Shown here piece by piece: positions 23,882 to 34,925 of a stretch of DNA of 64,000 nt. Both the position numbers and the translations under genes were made by a program. The notes under the pieces were generated by a model. It did not search any database and was not told the DNA's origin. It saw only the letters and a list, made by a program, of their open reading frames with translations. Position 1 is the first letter of the stretch. Each line of letters opens with the position of its first letter. The stretch lies in NCBI GenBank assembly GCA_002005505.1, contig KV908337.1, forward strand, positions 522,501 to 586,500. The letters run 5' to 3'. Origin of the DNA: Botryococcus braunii (Eukaryota; Chlorophyta; Trebouxiophyceae).

Positions 23882-24909
23882 TTTTATCAAATGGCACGGT
23901 CCAGCGTCAATCTACACACATTTCAGACACCCTGTGACATAATGCAATCATTAGCAATGCTCACAGAAGACAGTATGGACAGCCCTTATCCTCTCGAAGG
24001 GCTTCACAGACTGGAGTTCGTCACGTATGAACTATTACAATGTATGTGTGTTATGATGTGACTCACTAAGCTAAGCAAAACGTAAGGGATACCTGTGACA
24101 TAATGCAATCATTAGCAATGCTCACAGAAGACAGAATGGACAGCCCTTATCCTCTCGAAGGGCTTCACAGACTGGAGTTCGTCACGTATGAACTGACCAA
24201 TCTCACTGCCTTCATCCCTTTAAATACTACGGAAGGCTGACATCATTGCCTCCTCTGCATTTGCTAGTCTTTGTCACTATTAACACTACGGAGAGTTGAT
24301 CTGCGGCTCCGTACTATGCGTGAATTCGTAGAACCGTACACTCATCGTTCAGTCCTACCGGATTCTTCACGAACTCGACCCGAAAATATCTTAGACCGTA
24401 TAAACGACAAGATCTATCCGCAAAAGCTTCGATCCAGAACCTCGGAGCCGACCGTACGCTCCGTGAAATGACTCGACGAGAAGATATTTACTCCGTGAAC
24501 CCGTTCGGATCTCGATCTGATCACCGAGTTAGTTTCTGAGACCTTTAAACCACTCGGAGTTGGCGCATTTACGTCTAACTTACTCGAATCTCACGATAAG
24601 AACCGTAATTGCACCCCGGAACTTCTACTGTAAGTCCGTAACACCCTGTACACTCCAGGATAAAGTCTGCAGGCCCTTTAACTTTATTCAAATGCCATGA
24701 GTAAGTCTCAAATGTCCTTTATCAGTCAATATACTCGCACATTTATTCTATACACCAAGTATATCAGCAACGTGTCATGCAGTACACCTGTACCTTATGC
24801 AGCTGTACCTTATTTGGACTGTTCAAACATTCAGACAAATGTAGGGGACTCTCGTCAGATGTGAAGTGAAATTTTCCCAAGTACAGCTGATGATCCCCAT
24901 TTTATAACA
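23882..24909 (-). repeat. copia-1 LTR, 3' LTR of copy C, 1028 bp
   Basis: On the minus strand it starts TGTTATAAAATGGGG (right) and ends TTTGATAAAA (left); the usual terminal CA is AA in the whole C/D/E group. Length equals the LTRs at 46489-47516 and 54543-55570. Against 46489-47516 I count three substitutions. It contains the duplicated 103-bp segment and a TATTTAAA box. Confidence 0.93.
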
Positions 24910-24994
24910 CCTCCCCTCATGTGTAGGAGTGGACAAATAAGCAATCCCAAATCACTTCAGCCAGGCACAAACAGCTGTGCTCAATCAGTTGGCT

Positions 24995-27423
24995 TCATTT
25001 CAAGCCAGCCTGTGCTCTAAGCTTTATGAAGGGAGCTTTGGCCAAAACCTTCGTGAACATATCAGCAATATTTTCTGCAGTGCCCACATATTTTGGAATG
25101 ATAGCACCCTTCTCCACCTCATCCCTCACCCTGTGGTACCTCACTGCAATATGCTTGGTCCTAGTTGAGATGGGAATTCCCTTAATATTTGCAAGGGCAC
25201 CTGTGTTGTCAGTATACACCACAACACCACCTTCCCCCTCTCCCAGATCAGACATTAACTTGCTGAACCAAAGCGCTTCTTGCACCCTAGTACACATGGA
25301 GATGAACTCTGCCTCAACAGTAGACAGAGCCACCAGTGGCTGCAGTTTACTGCCCCAAGAGAGTGCTGCACCACTGGACATAAATACGTAGCCTGATGTA
25401 GACTTTCTGCTATCCAGATCACCTGCATAGTCAGAATCTACAAAGGCTTCCAAGCCTCCCTTTCCCCTTTCCCACTCCAAACCCAGCTCCTTGGTTGCTG
25501 CCAGGTACCTCAGCACATTCATGCCTGCGCTCAAATGCGTTGAAGTGGGCTGGTTAGAGAATCTTGCTAATAAACCAGCTGAGTAGGATAGGTCTGGCCT
25601 CACAGTGTTGGCTAAATACAATATCCCTCCCACAAGTTCCCTGAAACGATTTTCTGAAGGGAGGGGATCACCAACATCTTCCTGCAATTTCCAGGATGCA
25701 TCAAGGGGGACTGATTTTGTGCGACAGTCTGACATGTCAAAACTCTCAAGAATGTCTGTGACCAGTTTCTCATTTGACAATTTAATACTTTTCAGCACAC
25801 CACCCTCATCATACTGAAATGATAACTGCATCCCAAGAAAGTGCCTTGCTTCACCCAAGTCTTTCACTGAGAACTTTGCCGACAGTAAAGATTTGGTCTT
25901 TTCTATGCTTGCAATATCTTCAGGCACTATCAGTATGTCATCAACATATAGCAGCAAATACACAGTGGCTCCCTCTACACTCTGAAGTATGAATAATGAA
26001 GGATCTGCATCTGAAATTACAAATCCAGCAGATTTCAGATAGGAGCTAATCGTTACGTACCATGCACGTGGAGCTTGCTTTAACCCATACAGTGCCTTGT
26101 GCAGTTGACAAACAGTGTTGGGCCCACCCACATGATACCCTTCAGGTTGTTTGACTTTAACGTCCTCTGCCAAGTCCCCATGCAGAAAGGCAGTGCTCAC
26201 ATCCATTTGATGAACTCTCATGTCCCTGGTCACTGCTAGGGACAACAGATATCTTAGTGTTGAGTGTTTGGAAACTGGGGCATACACTTCAGTGTAATCA
26301 ACCCCATATATTTGCTTAAAGCCTTTTGCCACCAGTCTTGCCTTGAACCGTTCCACTTCCCCAAGTTCAGACAGTTTCACTTTGTACACCCATTTGACTG
26401 GCAGGGCCTTCTTGAATTCTTTGTTATCCACCACCACATATGACCATGTGCCCAATGCTTTGAGTGATTTCATTTCCTCATCCATGGCTTGTACCCATTT
26501 GTCAGCTTCAGGAGAGTTTACTGCATCTACATATGTGGCTGGTTCAACAATTACCGTGTCTTTCTGTACTTGCACATATCCACAGAAATTTGAGAATGTG
26601 TTTGTTTGGTTTATTTCTGCTGTGTGTATTGTATTACGTTTTCTCTCAGGATACCTCCCTCCAAACAAACCAGCAGGTGAGTGGGGAATACCGGCAGCCA
26701 GGAAATCAAATTCCACTGGCTCTAAGTGAGGGTCTGAGACATAACCCTCAACACTGTTGTGGCTGGTGACTTGTGGAACACCCCCATTAAAGGGGCGCGC
26801 ACCCAGACTGCTTGTGGAACGGGTTTCTGGCACTTCCAAGTCCAGATCACCCGCGAGCCCTTTATGACCACCCCTAGTCTCCATTGGTATTGACTCCTGC
26901 TGAGCCAATACCTCCCCTGGCTCCCCTGCCATCCCTGCGCTCAACTGCTCACCTGCGCGCACCTGCGCACCTGGACTAGTAACCTCTAAACTGCCCAAGG
27001 GGGCCAGAGAAACATCAGGCATGCTTGCAGGAACATCAGTGAGGGGGTCTGTGGGACCATCCTCACTGTAGTGTAATCAAAAGCGCTGTCAGACTCAACT
27101 AAGTCTGGCACGTCTGAAAGATCATCATTTACTGTACCTGCAGGGTCACTGCCAGACACGTCTGCAGTGACTTCCTCAAACCTGACAAATTCCCTAGCAT
27201 GAACATCGACTTTGCCATCTATAAGCACTCTGTAGTTTTGACTGAGATCATCATATCCAAGAAAAATACCTTCAGAGCTTACACAGTCGAATTTTCCTGC
27301 CCTTTTGGACTTCAAAATCAATGCAAAACATTTGCAACCAAACACACGCAAGTGGCTGAGATTAGGCTTATGACCAAACCATGCTTCAAAGGGAGTAATA
27401 CTCAAATTTGCAACAGCACACAC
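24995..27423 (-). pseudogene. copy C pol, 3' part: linker, RT, RNase H
   Basis: On the minus strand, an acidic linker is followed by RT (WVYKVKLSELGEVERFKARLVAKG, AFLHGDL, LYGLKQAPRAW, LLYVDDILIV) and RNase H (FVDSDYAGD, TGYVFMSSGAALSWGSKLQ, STVEAEFISM, HIAVRYH), ending GLK at 24995. The RT motif is YVDD, as in active copia elements. The frame is intact from the deletion at about 27065 to the stop. That deletion (CACTG against CATCTG in copy D) shifts the frame in the linker. A purine tract (complement of 24910-24920) precedes the 3' LTR. Confidence 0.9.
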
Positions 27424-27614
27424 TGTAATATCTTGTGCCGATCTCAAGTTCGTGTGAGAATGACCTCACACAGGTGCGACCCGTCTGATAGCACCCCGCC
27501 AGCCAAGCTGGCCAGATTACGTAATGAGGTCATCGTACCCCGCTCTCCGATCACGCGCTATCGGCTCGATGCCGATCGGCTCCCTAACGGACCCTTCGCA
27601 CTCGGAACGTTACA
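27424..27614. mobile_element. 191-bp solo LTR in copy C integrase/linker junction
   Basis: Begins TGTAATATC and ends GAACGTTACA, flanked by CACAC at 27419-27423 and 27615-27619. Copy B has an uninterrupted sequence at this place. The identical insertion at the identical site is present in copy D (50032-50222), so it predates the separation of C and D. It holds no gene. Confidence 0.88.
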
Positions 27615-29865
27615 CACACATTCCTGAGGTAATTTGCAGTAAGCAGAGCATCACCCCAATATTCAGTTGGAAGATCTGTGGCTGCCAGCATGGCCCTCGC
27701 CCTCTCTTGCAGAGTCCTATTCAGTCTCTCAATCTTCCCGTTCTGCTCATGAGCATAAGGAGCAGTCTTCTGATGGACCCACTCCATACTTCCTACAGAA
27801 TTTGTCCAAACCAATAAACTCAGTGCCATTGTCAGTACGTATGTACTTGACCCTGCAATCACACTGATTCTGCCATGTAGTGAGAAGAAGTGTGGCCTCT
27901 TTCACTGCATCGGACTTAGACTTTAACAGGATGACTTTGGAGAATTCTGTGAATTCATCAATGACAGTTAAAGCATACTTTTCACCATCATTTGATTCGG
28001 GACTGATTGGACCTATCACATCCATATGTACCACTTCAAGTTTCCTAGTACATTTGGTGTTAGTTGTTTTAAAGGGTTGTGTAGTCATCTTCCCCAACAT
28101 GCATGGTTCACACACTCCATGGTTTCCAATGTGCTTTGACAAATCAATAGTGGGAAGAGACATCCCTTTAACCATGTCCTCTTTTCTCATCCTAGACATA
28201 TTATGAGGTGACAAGTGACCTAAACGTTTGTGCCATAGGTCCACTTTCTCTATGTCTATTTGTGCTATGCAAGTCTCAACTTGGTTTACCTCCTTACTGA
28301 ATGTCACATGTTTTTCAGTAATGGACAAGTCAATGAACCATTGATAAGGAAAGCAGTGTTCTGCATAACCTAAATTGGTTCCATTTGAATCTGTGATAAA
28401 ACATTCAATGCCTAAAATATTCACATTTAGGCCATCAAGATATGCTTTTCCCACAGACAGCAGGTATTTCTTGGAGGTAGGGACATACTTGACATTGTAA
28501 AGAACAAAGGATGTTCCAAACTCTGAGAATACTTTCATTTTACCCTCTCCAAGTATAGCTTCCCTTTTCCCGTTTGCCACTACAAGGTATTCTGGGTCCT
28601 TGTACTCAACATAGTCTATCATATTCTCTTTGCTAGGGGAAATATGATCAGTTGAACCACTATCAATCAGCCAAGCAGGCAGGGAGGGGGTTGAATTGAC
28701 TGATTCCCTTCTTACACAGTTACTAGATACCTCCCTTGAGTACTGCTCCAACTTGGGGCAGTTCTTCACATGACCTGGCTCCTTACAGTGGTAACATAGG
28801 AGCGTTGACCTTCCTTGCTGTTGGAAAGCCTGTCTGCCTGCCTGAGCATCATTCACACTTTCCTTAGTATCTCTCGGTACCTCAACATTGTGTGCAGATG
28901 GCCTTCCAGCATTATTCTTGCTCCCACCCTTATTCCCATATGTTGGATTTGTAACGTTTCTAACATATGGTTTGGGTGCTGGTGTGCTTGCTTTCTTGTT
29001 TTGTAACTTACTGTATGTGAGTTCAAGAACATGTTGCAACTTATGTATGTCTGCTTTATCATAGCACACTGAAGTTTGGAACTGTCTGTCAGCCTCATAC
29101 TCATCTGATAGACCTGCCAATAACATGGCACACAATGTGAGATCAGAATAAAACTCGCCCAAACTCTTGATAGTATTTGCGATTTTCCTCCCTCTTAAGA
29201 TGTATGCAGATGGCTTTTCTCCTGGGAACATAGTCAAGGTCCTAGCCTCATTGTGTAGACTGATTAACTTGCCTTGTGCCCTTACCCTGAATACATCTAA
29301 CAGGAGATGCCACATTTCATATGCTGAATACTGGTCTGAGATTTGTACCAAATACTCTTCAGTGCAAGACTGTGTTATAAGTGTCTGAGCTTTGAAGTCA
29401 TCCAAGGAACCCTCACAGTCATCATGCACACAATATGCAACTCCCATTTCCATTAACATGGTGTAAACATGCTTACTCCACATCACCCAATTGTTGTCGT
29501 TTAACTTAATTGGTTCCAGTTTCGGAGTAAGTTTTTGATATGAATATGGGACAGGACCAGTGGGGTAAGTGACACCAGGAAAACCTGTAGACGTGAAAGG
29601 AGCATGTCTTCTGCCACCAGGAGGAATACCTCCTGTGGGTGGACCACCACTAAAAGGGGGACCCCCACCACCACCACCACCTGGCCCACCAGGCCCACTA
29701 GGACCTCCAGGCCCACCAGGCCCTCTAGGCCCACCAGGCCCTCCACCACCACCACCACCAGCCCCAACACTGGGGCCACCACCACCAGGAACACCCCCAG
29801 CAGCACTGATAATAGGAACATTACCGTAAAATGTCGCTCTCGATGCTTGACTGGGGCGCTGTGCA
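27615..29865 (-). pseudogene. copy C gag C-terminal part, protease and integrase
   Basis: Continues copy C upstream of the 191-bp insert. It holds the Gly/Pro-rich stretch (29830-29630), copia gag (LNDNNWVMWSKHVYTMLMEMG), an altered zinc knuckle CYHCKEPGHVKNC (HX3C instead of HX4C), protease LIDSGSTDHISPS, GAG-pre-integrase and integrase (HMDVIGPISPES, IRTDNGTEF). A one-base insertion near 27790 shifts the frame within integrase, as in copy D. The segment is cut at 29865 by the G2a insertion and continues at 36801. Confidence 0.9.
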
Positions 29866-30343
29866 TGTAACGGAATGCGAGGATTTCCGAGCATTTCGGG
29901 ACATTTGCGGGAGACGCCCTTTGGCGCCATACTGCACGCCCGTGGGAGCCACGTGGTTAGCCGCTCGAACGAGAGTAGCACCTTCCGTCGGTGATGGTTG
30001 CTTACGCCATGCATAGTTGGCACTCCGTCATTGCGTGTGTTTGATGACAATAATTGTCACCGTTAGCACGCCAGCGAGTGGACGATCTAGGGCTCTCACG
30101 AAGGATAGAGAGATAGAAGTCGTACATGGGCGGAGTCCGAATCATAGGCGTCCCTTGGCTAGGAACCCGCGTGCCGAGTAGATTAACACGAGAGGACAGA
30201 ACTGGAGAAACCACAAGGGTAAGCTGTGTGGTGGGGTGGTTCTTGTAAACGCTTGCTTGCCCCAAGTGACGGACCTCGTGTCGCGCCTCGTTCCTTGCTC
30301 CCCTCCTGCCTTACTTCCTTATAAATTCCGCTGAGTTATTACA
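29866..30343 (+). repeat. G2a 5' LTR, 478 bp
   Basis: Starts TGTAACGGAATGCG and ends GAGTTATTACA. It differs from the 3' LTR at about position 30131 (GGGCGGAG against GGGCCGAG). A TTATAAATT motif lies only about 25 bp from the LTR end, close for a promoter TATA with a normal R/U5, so the true start site is unclear. Confidence 0.95.
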
Positions 30344-30345
30344 TT

Positions 30346-30362
30346 TGGTATCGGCGAAAGCC
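30346..30362 (+). other. G2a primer-binding site
   Basis: TGGTATCGGCGAAAGCC begins two bases after the LTR end. It is the same core as in copia-1, the TRIM and (with one change) gypsy-1. The matching tRNA would end CGCCGATACCA. Confidence 0.8.
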
Positions 30363-30449
30363 GTTATCAATCCTTTGGGGTTTTCGATCAAGTTGTTGGA
30401 AGTTGGCAGATGCCGATGTAAGGATCTAACTTTGGGATGCGTCGCGTAG

Positions 30450-31169
30450 ATGAGCTCGGTGGGATCCGATAGGTTTAAAAACCTATCTGAAGAAGACCGA
30501 AGCCTTGTGGAAGGTTCTTTGAAGGATGGAATTGAAGTGACGGACTTGTTGGAAGAGGACGTTGATTCCATGAACCCGATCGCCCCCACAACCGAGGGAT
30601 CGGAAGGCAAAAGGAAGAAACGCCCCTTGTCAAAGGATGAAATTGAAGAATACATTAACACGTTAGTCGAACAAAAGTTGGAGGCTCGGCAGGCTGAGGC
30701 CCAAGCACCGATCATCAAACCGGTGCAAGGAGGTCCCCCCAAGAGGAGGACACTATCAAACTTCCACACCAATCTTGGTGCAGCTCATATCCCAGAGGAA
30801 GTTCAAGGGTCACCACCCTTCTGGGGAGCTGTTGGAGGACCCCCTGGTGCACCAGGGAAGGGAGGAAAGTTGGACTCTCGGAAGGTCATCCCCGCTAATA
30901 GGGAGTGTTACTTTTGCAAACAGTTGGGCCATGAAGCATGGCAATGTCAGTTGAAAAGGGAGTGGTTGGCTGCTAAAGCTAAAGCGGGAGGGTTCCAACC
31001 ACCAGTCTTTCAACCGGGTTACTTTCCCTCTGCACCACAGGCCCCACCAGTGGTGGCACCAGTGCAAGGAGGGCTTCCACCACCTCAAGGAGGGCAAGGT
31101 AATTGGCAAGGGAAAGGAAAGGGAAGAGGGAAGTGGAAGGGGAAAGGGAAGGGGAAACCCAAAACTTGA
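30450..31169 (+). CDS. gag: G2a short gag with zinc knuckle, 239 residues
   Basis: The frame starts MSSVGSDRFKNLSEED. It has an acidic first half, a basic Lys/Glu-rich helix-like stretch (residues about 50-85), a CX2CX4HX4C knuckle CYFCKQLGHEAWQC near residue 150, and a Pro/Gly- then Lys/Gly-rich RNA-binding tail. I see no capsid-type gag domain, and 239 residues is short for gypsy gag. The stop TGA at 31167-31169 is followed in the same frame by CTC GCA AGG GTC and the pol ATG at 31182, so gag and pol are one frame split by one stop codon. This arrangement suits stop-codon read-through. The same arrangement stands in G2b. Confidence 0.88.
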   Translation: MSSVGSDRFKNLSEEDRSLVEGSLKDGIEVTDLLEEDVDSMNPIAPTTEGSEGKRKKRPLSKDEIEEYINTLVEQKLEARQAEAQAPIIKPVQGGPPKRRTLSNFHTNLGAAHIPEEVQGSPPFWGAVGGPPGAPGKGGKLDSRKVIPANRECYFCKQLGHEAWQCQLKREWLAAKAKAGGFQPPVFQPGYFPSAPQAPPVVAPVQGGLPPPQGGQGNWQGKGKGRGKWKGKGKGKPKT

Positions 31170-31181
31170 CTCGCAAGGGTC

Positions 31182-34100
31182 ATGGATCCCCATATTTTGG
31201 CCTATTTGTCTTCACTCTCTGAACCCTTTGAGTTGGTAGTACCTAAGAAAAATTGTGCAGAGGCTTGCTTGCATGATTTCTTTGCAAAGAGAAAACATGA
31301 TCCCAGCCTTGGTGCCTGCTTTGTTGTTAGCCAAAAAGTCTGGAAAAGCAGGAGGTTTTTCTTAGAGTACAGGACAAAGGCCAAACTAAAAGTTCTTGCT
31401 CGGGGATGTAGGGGAGAACAATTCATGTTCTCGGGCAAGGCAGGAATATTTCCTTTTTCATTTGTGCTTGCATGTGTCATGCCACAACCATCTTGTCATG
31501 TAGGGCATGTGGGAAATCTCTCACCACTCAACCTGACTTTTGCCGTTACTGTTCGAGGCATGGAGTTTCGTGCACTCATGGACACTGGGGCTACCCATTC
31601 TTTTGTCCGAGGCAAAGTACTACAAGGGCTTAGGTATCACAAGGAAGCAACAACAGTAGTCCTTGCAGATGGGTCCTTGTCTGAAACCAAGGGGAAGGTT
31701 GACCTTAGTGTTAGGTTCACCCCTTCGGTAGTCACCCGCCATACTTTCTTTGTATATGATTCTATTATGGAGGGGGTGGACCTCATTCTGGGACAAGACT
31801 GGATGTCTCTAAGGGAGGCCACAGTCAGTGTTGGGGTTGGAAAGGCACAAATAAAACATCAAGGGAAGTGGGTAACGTTGGACCCTCACAGGAAAGTCTT
31901 ACCCTGCACGTTGCAATGGGGTATGAACATAGTGAGGAAGGGGAAGAACAAAGTAGATCAATGGAGACTTTGTCTGTTGAATGTTGTCATGAGACCTGAA
32001 GAGTATGCATGGGATGAGCAGGAGTCATCCCTGGAGGAAAACGGGCTCGATCCCTCCGACGACGAATCAGGCACCTCATCAACCAACTCCACGGGACCGG
32101 GTACCCAGGGCGGGCCGGTCCCGGAATTATTCTCGGACCCCCCAGTGGAGGGGGAGGAAGAGGGAATAATAGAGGAGGAGGAGGAGGAACAAACGTCGTC
32201 GTCGGGTAAGTTCACGGGATCCTTGGGACTGGAGGAGGTGTTGAAGGGCAAATCGGAACAATTGGGGGTGCTCCTTAGGGAGTACAGTGATTTGTTTCCT
32301 CAAGGTTTGCCAGGATTGCCACCGCATAGACAGGTGTATCACACCATCAGGATACAACCTGGCTCTGTACCTCCTAATAAGCCTGCTTATCGTTTATCTT
32401 CTCTAGAAATGGAAGAGTGTACTAAAACAGTGGATGAGCTTCTCGCATTAGGGCACATCCGGCCCAGTCACTCACCTTATGCATCTCCTGTTCTTTTTGT
32501 TAAAAAGAAGGAAGGAACTTATAGGATGGTAATTGATTATAGAGCTGTCAACCAGATTACCATTCCGGATAGGTACCCCTTGCCCCGGATTGATGATTTG
32601 CTTGATAGGCTCAAAGGAGCAAAGGTCTTCTCAAGCCTGGACTTATTGAGCGGATACCATCAGGTCCGGCTTAAAGAAGAAGATATCCCAAAGACAGCAT
32701 TTAGAACACCATTTGGGTTGTACGAGTTTCTGGTGCTCCCCTTTGGTTTAACGAATGCTCCGGCCACTTTCCAGCGGCTGATGAATGAAATCTTCCATGA
32801 TTTCATTCGGGAGGGATTTGTCGTTGTCTATTTGGATGATGTGCTCATTTTCAGCAAGGATGAAAACATGCATTATGTCCATTTGGAAAAAGTCTTCGCT
32901 CGCTTGCGAGAGAAGCAACTCTTTGCCAAGCTACCCAAGTGTGAGTTCATGCGTTCTGAACTTCGATACTTGGGGCATATCATTGGAAGGGAGGGATTAA
33001 AGGTGGACCCACAAAAGGTGGAAGTAGTCAAGGAATGGCCCGTACCCAAAAACACCACGGATGTCCGTAGGTTTCTGGGCCTTGCAAACTACTTCAGGAA
33101 GTTTATCAGGGACTTCAGTGCCATCGCTGCTCCCTTGACAAAGTTGTCAAGCAGCAAGAGGGCATGGGAATGGGAATTGGAACAGGAGGAATCTTTTTCA
33201 GCATTGAAGACTGCTTTGGTAGAGGCCCCTATCTTATCACTACCTGATCTTCGGAAACCATTCCAAGTGACATGTGATGCAAGTGATTTTGGGGTGGGAG
33301 CAGTTCTCATGCAGGACGGGAAAGTAGTAGCATACTATAGCAAAAAGTTGAATAGTGCAGAGCGTAACTATTCTGCTACGGAAAGGGAATTGCTGGCTGT
33401 AGTGTATGCTCTACAGGAATGGCGATGTTATGTGTTAGGAAAACCAGTCACCGTAACCACTGACCATAAGTGTAATACCTTTTTGCAACAACAGGCAGGA
33501 CTTAGCCCGAGAAGAGCTAGGTGGGCTGAGCGATTGCAGGAGTTTGACATACTCTGGGTTTGGGAGCCAGGCAAGACTAACGTCGCAGATGCCTTGTCCA
33601 GGATCCCAATCCTCGCGGCCAGGCAGCTCCGACGCAACGTCGAGCCAGCGGAGCCCGAGCTCAGGAGTGTCAAGCCCCGGGTCGCAATGGACTCCGGCGG
33701 GAGGGCCCGCCCGAGCGGAGTCACCCAGCAGCTTGACACGTGTGAACCCTTCCTGGAGTTAGTAAAAAGGGCATACATGGATGATGAGTGGTTGGGAAAG
33801 AGGTCGAACAGAAGGAAGGTGCATTTCAGGAATGGGATATGGGAATATGGGAAGGAGGGACGGAAGTATGTCCCAGGGCATTATGAGGTGAAGGATGGGG
33901 AAGGAGTCGTGGGGAGAAACCTAAGACAAGATATACTCAAGGCATTGCATGAACCTTTGTATGTGGGACACCCTGGTTTTGCCAAGATGTATGAACTGGT
34001 GAAACGGGAATGGTGGTGGCCGGGAATGACAGAGGACGTGCGGGAATATGTTGCCTACTGTGATTCTTGTCAAAGGGTCAAAGCTTCAAACAAGTTGCCC

Positions 34101-34925
34101 GCAGGCCTCCTTCACCCCTTGCAAATCCCGACTAGGAAATGGCAAAGCATTTCCATGGATTTCATAACGGGGTTGCCACGGAGTGCAAACGGGAATGATG
34201 CCATATGGGTTGTGGTGGACCGGTTAAGTAAGTGTGCTCACTTTGTGCCCACCACCACAAAAGCTGACTCATATGATGTAGCAGTTTTGCTAAGGGATAA
34301 AGTCTGGAGATACCACGGATTTCCAGAGGAACTTGTGTCGGATAGGGATCCTAAGTTTGTGAGTAAATTTATGGATATACTCCTAAATTTAACAGGCTGC
34401 AAACCTGCACGGTCTACAGCCTATCACCCACAATCTGACGGACAAACGGAACGGGTTAACAGGATTCTTGAGGACTACCTCAAACATTATGTTTGGGATA
34501 AGCCTAAAGAATGGGAAAACCATCTGGCTGTTGCAGAGTTCGCCTATAACAATACATGGCAAGCCTCGATCAACACCACACCGTTCCGCTTGACATATGG
34601 ACAGGATCCAAACATTCCATTTGCTATGGGACACATGGAGGGGGGGAAAGCAGATCGGGCAGATCTTTTCCTCCGGAAGATGCAAGACTCCCTTACTCTT
34701 GCACGGAAGTTTTTGGCTGCAGCTCAGGAGCGGCAGGCGGCCCAGGCGAACCGCCACCGCCGGGCTGTGATCTATAAGAAGGGGGACCTTGTTCTCCTTC
34801 GGACGAAGTTCCCAGCCGCCCTGACGTCGCAGAAGTACATAAAGCTTGCCAGGCGCCGGATTGGACCCTTCCGGGTCATGCCGTCCATCCCAACTCTGTT
34901 GAGCTGGACGTCCCCGCCGCCCTGA
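31182..34925 (+). CDS. pol: G2a pol: protease, RT, RNase H, integrase
   Basis: A frame of 1247 residues. Residues 1-115 form a domain I do not recognise (MDPHILAYLSSLSEPFEL). Then come protease (DTGATHSF, Asp 134), RT (IDYRAVNQITIPDRYPLP, YLDD at 550-553), RNase H (TCDASDFGVGAVL, TDHKCN), H2C2 finger (from His 930) and an integrase core with Asp 993, Asp 1054 and Glu 1090, the expected D,D-35-E spacing. The C-terminal residues after about 1232 are aberrant, because one C present in G2b is missing near 34879 and moves the chromodomain out of frame. All catalytic motifs are intact. Confidence 0.93.
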   Translation: MDPHILAYLSSLSEPFELVVPKKNCAEACLHDFFAKRKHDPSLGACFVVSQKVWKSRRFFLEYRTKAKLKVLARGCRGEQFMFSGKAGIFPFSFVLACVMPQPSCHVGHVGNLSPLNLTFAVTVRGMEFRALMDTGATHSFVRGKVLQGLRYHKEATTVVLADGSLSETKGKVDLSVRFTPSVVTRHTFFVYDSIMEGVDLILGQDWMSLREATVSVGVGKAQIKHQGKWVTLDPHRKVLPCTLQWGMNIVRKGKNKVDQWRLCLLNVVMRPEEYAWDEQESSLEENGLDPSDDESGTSSTNSTGPGTQGGPVPELFSDPPVEGEEEGIIEEEEEEQTSSSGKFTGSLGLEEVLKGKSEQLGVLLREYSDLFPQGLPGLPPHRQVYHTIRIQPGSVPPNKPAYRLSSLEMEECTKTVDELLALGHIRPSHSPYASPVLFVKKKEGTYRMVIDYRAVNQITIPDRYPLPRIDDLLDRLKGAKVFSSLDLLSGYHQVRLKEEDIPKTAFRTPFGLYEFLVLPFGLTNAPATFQRLMNEIFHDFIREGFVVVYLDDVLIFSKDENMHYVHLEKVFARLREKQLFAKLPKCEFMRSELRYLGHIIGREGLKVDPQKVEVVKEWPVPKNTTDVRRFLGLANYFRKFIRDFSAIAAPLTKLSSSKRAWEWELEQEESFSALKTALVEAPILSLPDLRKPFQVTCDASDFGVGAVLMQDGKVVAYYSKKLNSAERNYSATERELLAVVYALQEWRCYVLGKPVTVTTDHKCNTFLQQQAGLSPRRARWAERLQEFDILWVWEPGKTNVADALSRIPILAARQLRRNVEPAEPELRSVKPRVAMDSGGRARPSGVTQQLDTCEPFLELVKRAYMDDEWLGKRSNRRKVHFRNGIWEYGKEGRKYVPGHYEVKDGEGVVGRNLRQDILKALHEPLYVGHPGFAKMYELVKREWWWPGMTEDVREYVAYCDSCQRVKASNKLPAGLLHPLQIPTRKWQSISMDFITGLPRSANGNDAIWVVVDRLSKCAHFVPTTTKADSYDVAVLLRDKVWRYHGFPEELVSDRDPKFVSKFMDILLNLTGCKPARSTAYHPQSDGQTERVNRILEDYLKHYVWDKPKEWENHLAVAEFAYNNTWQASINTTPFRLTYGQDPNIPFAMGHMEGGKADRADLFLRKMQDSLTLARKFLAAAQERQAAQANRHRRAVIYKKGDLVLLRTKFPAALTSQKYIKLARRRIGPFRVMPSIPTLLSWTSPPP

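Noticed and set aside
24271..24471. 66-residue frame repeated in LTRs at 24271, 46878, 54134 (plus) and 54981 (minus)
   Set aside because: It is antisense to LTR transcription, begins with TTG and is not open in copy B. Its conservation follows from near-identical LTRs.
29569..29870. Proline- and threonine-rich plus-strand frames opposite the copia-1 Gly-rich region (also at 52177-52619 and 18417-18746)
   Set aside because: They are mirror translations of GGP repeats on the coding strand and have no independent support.
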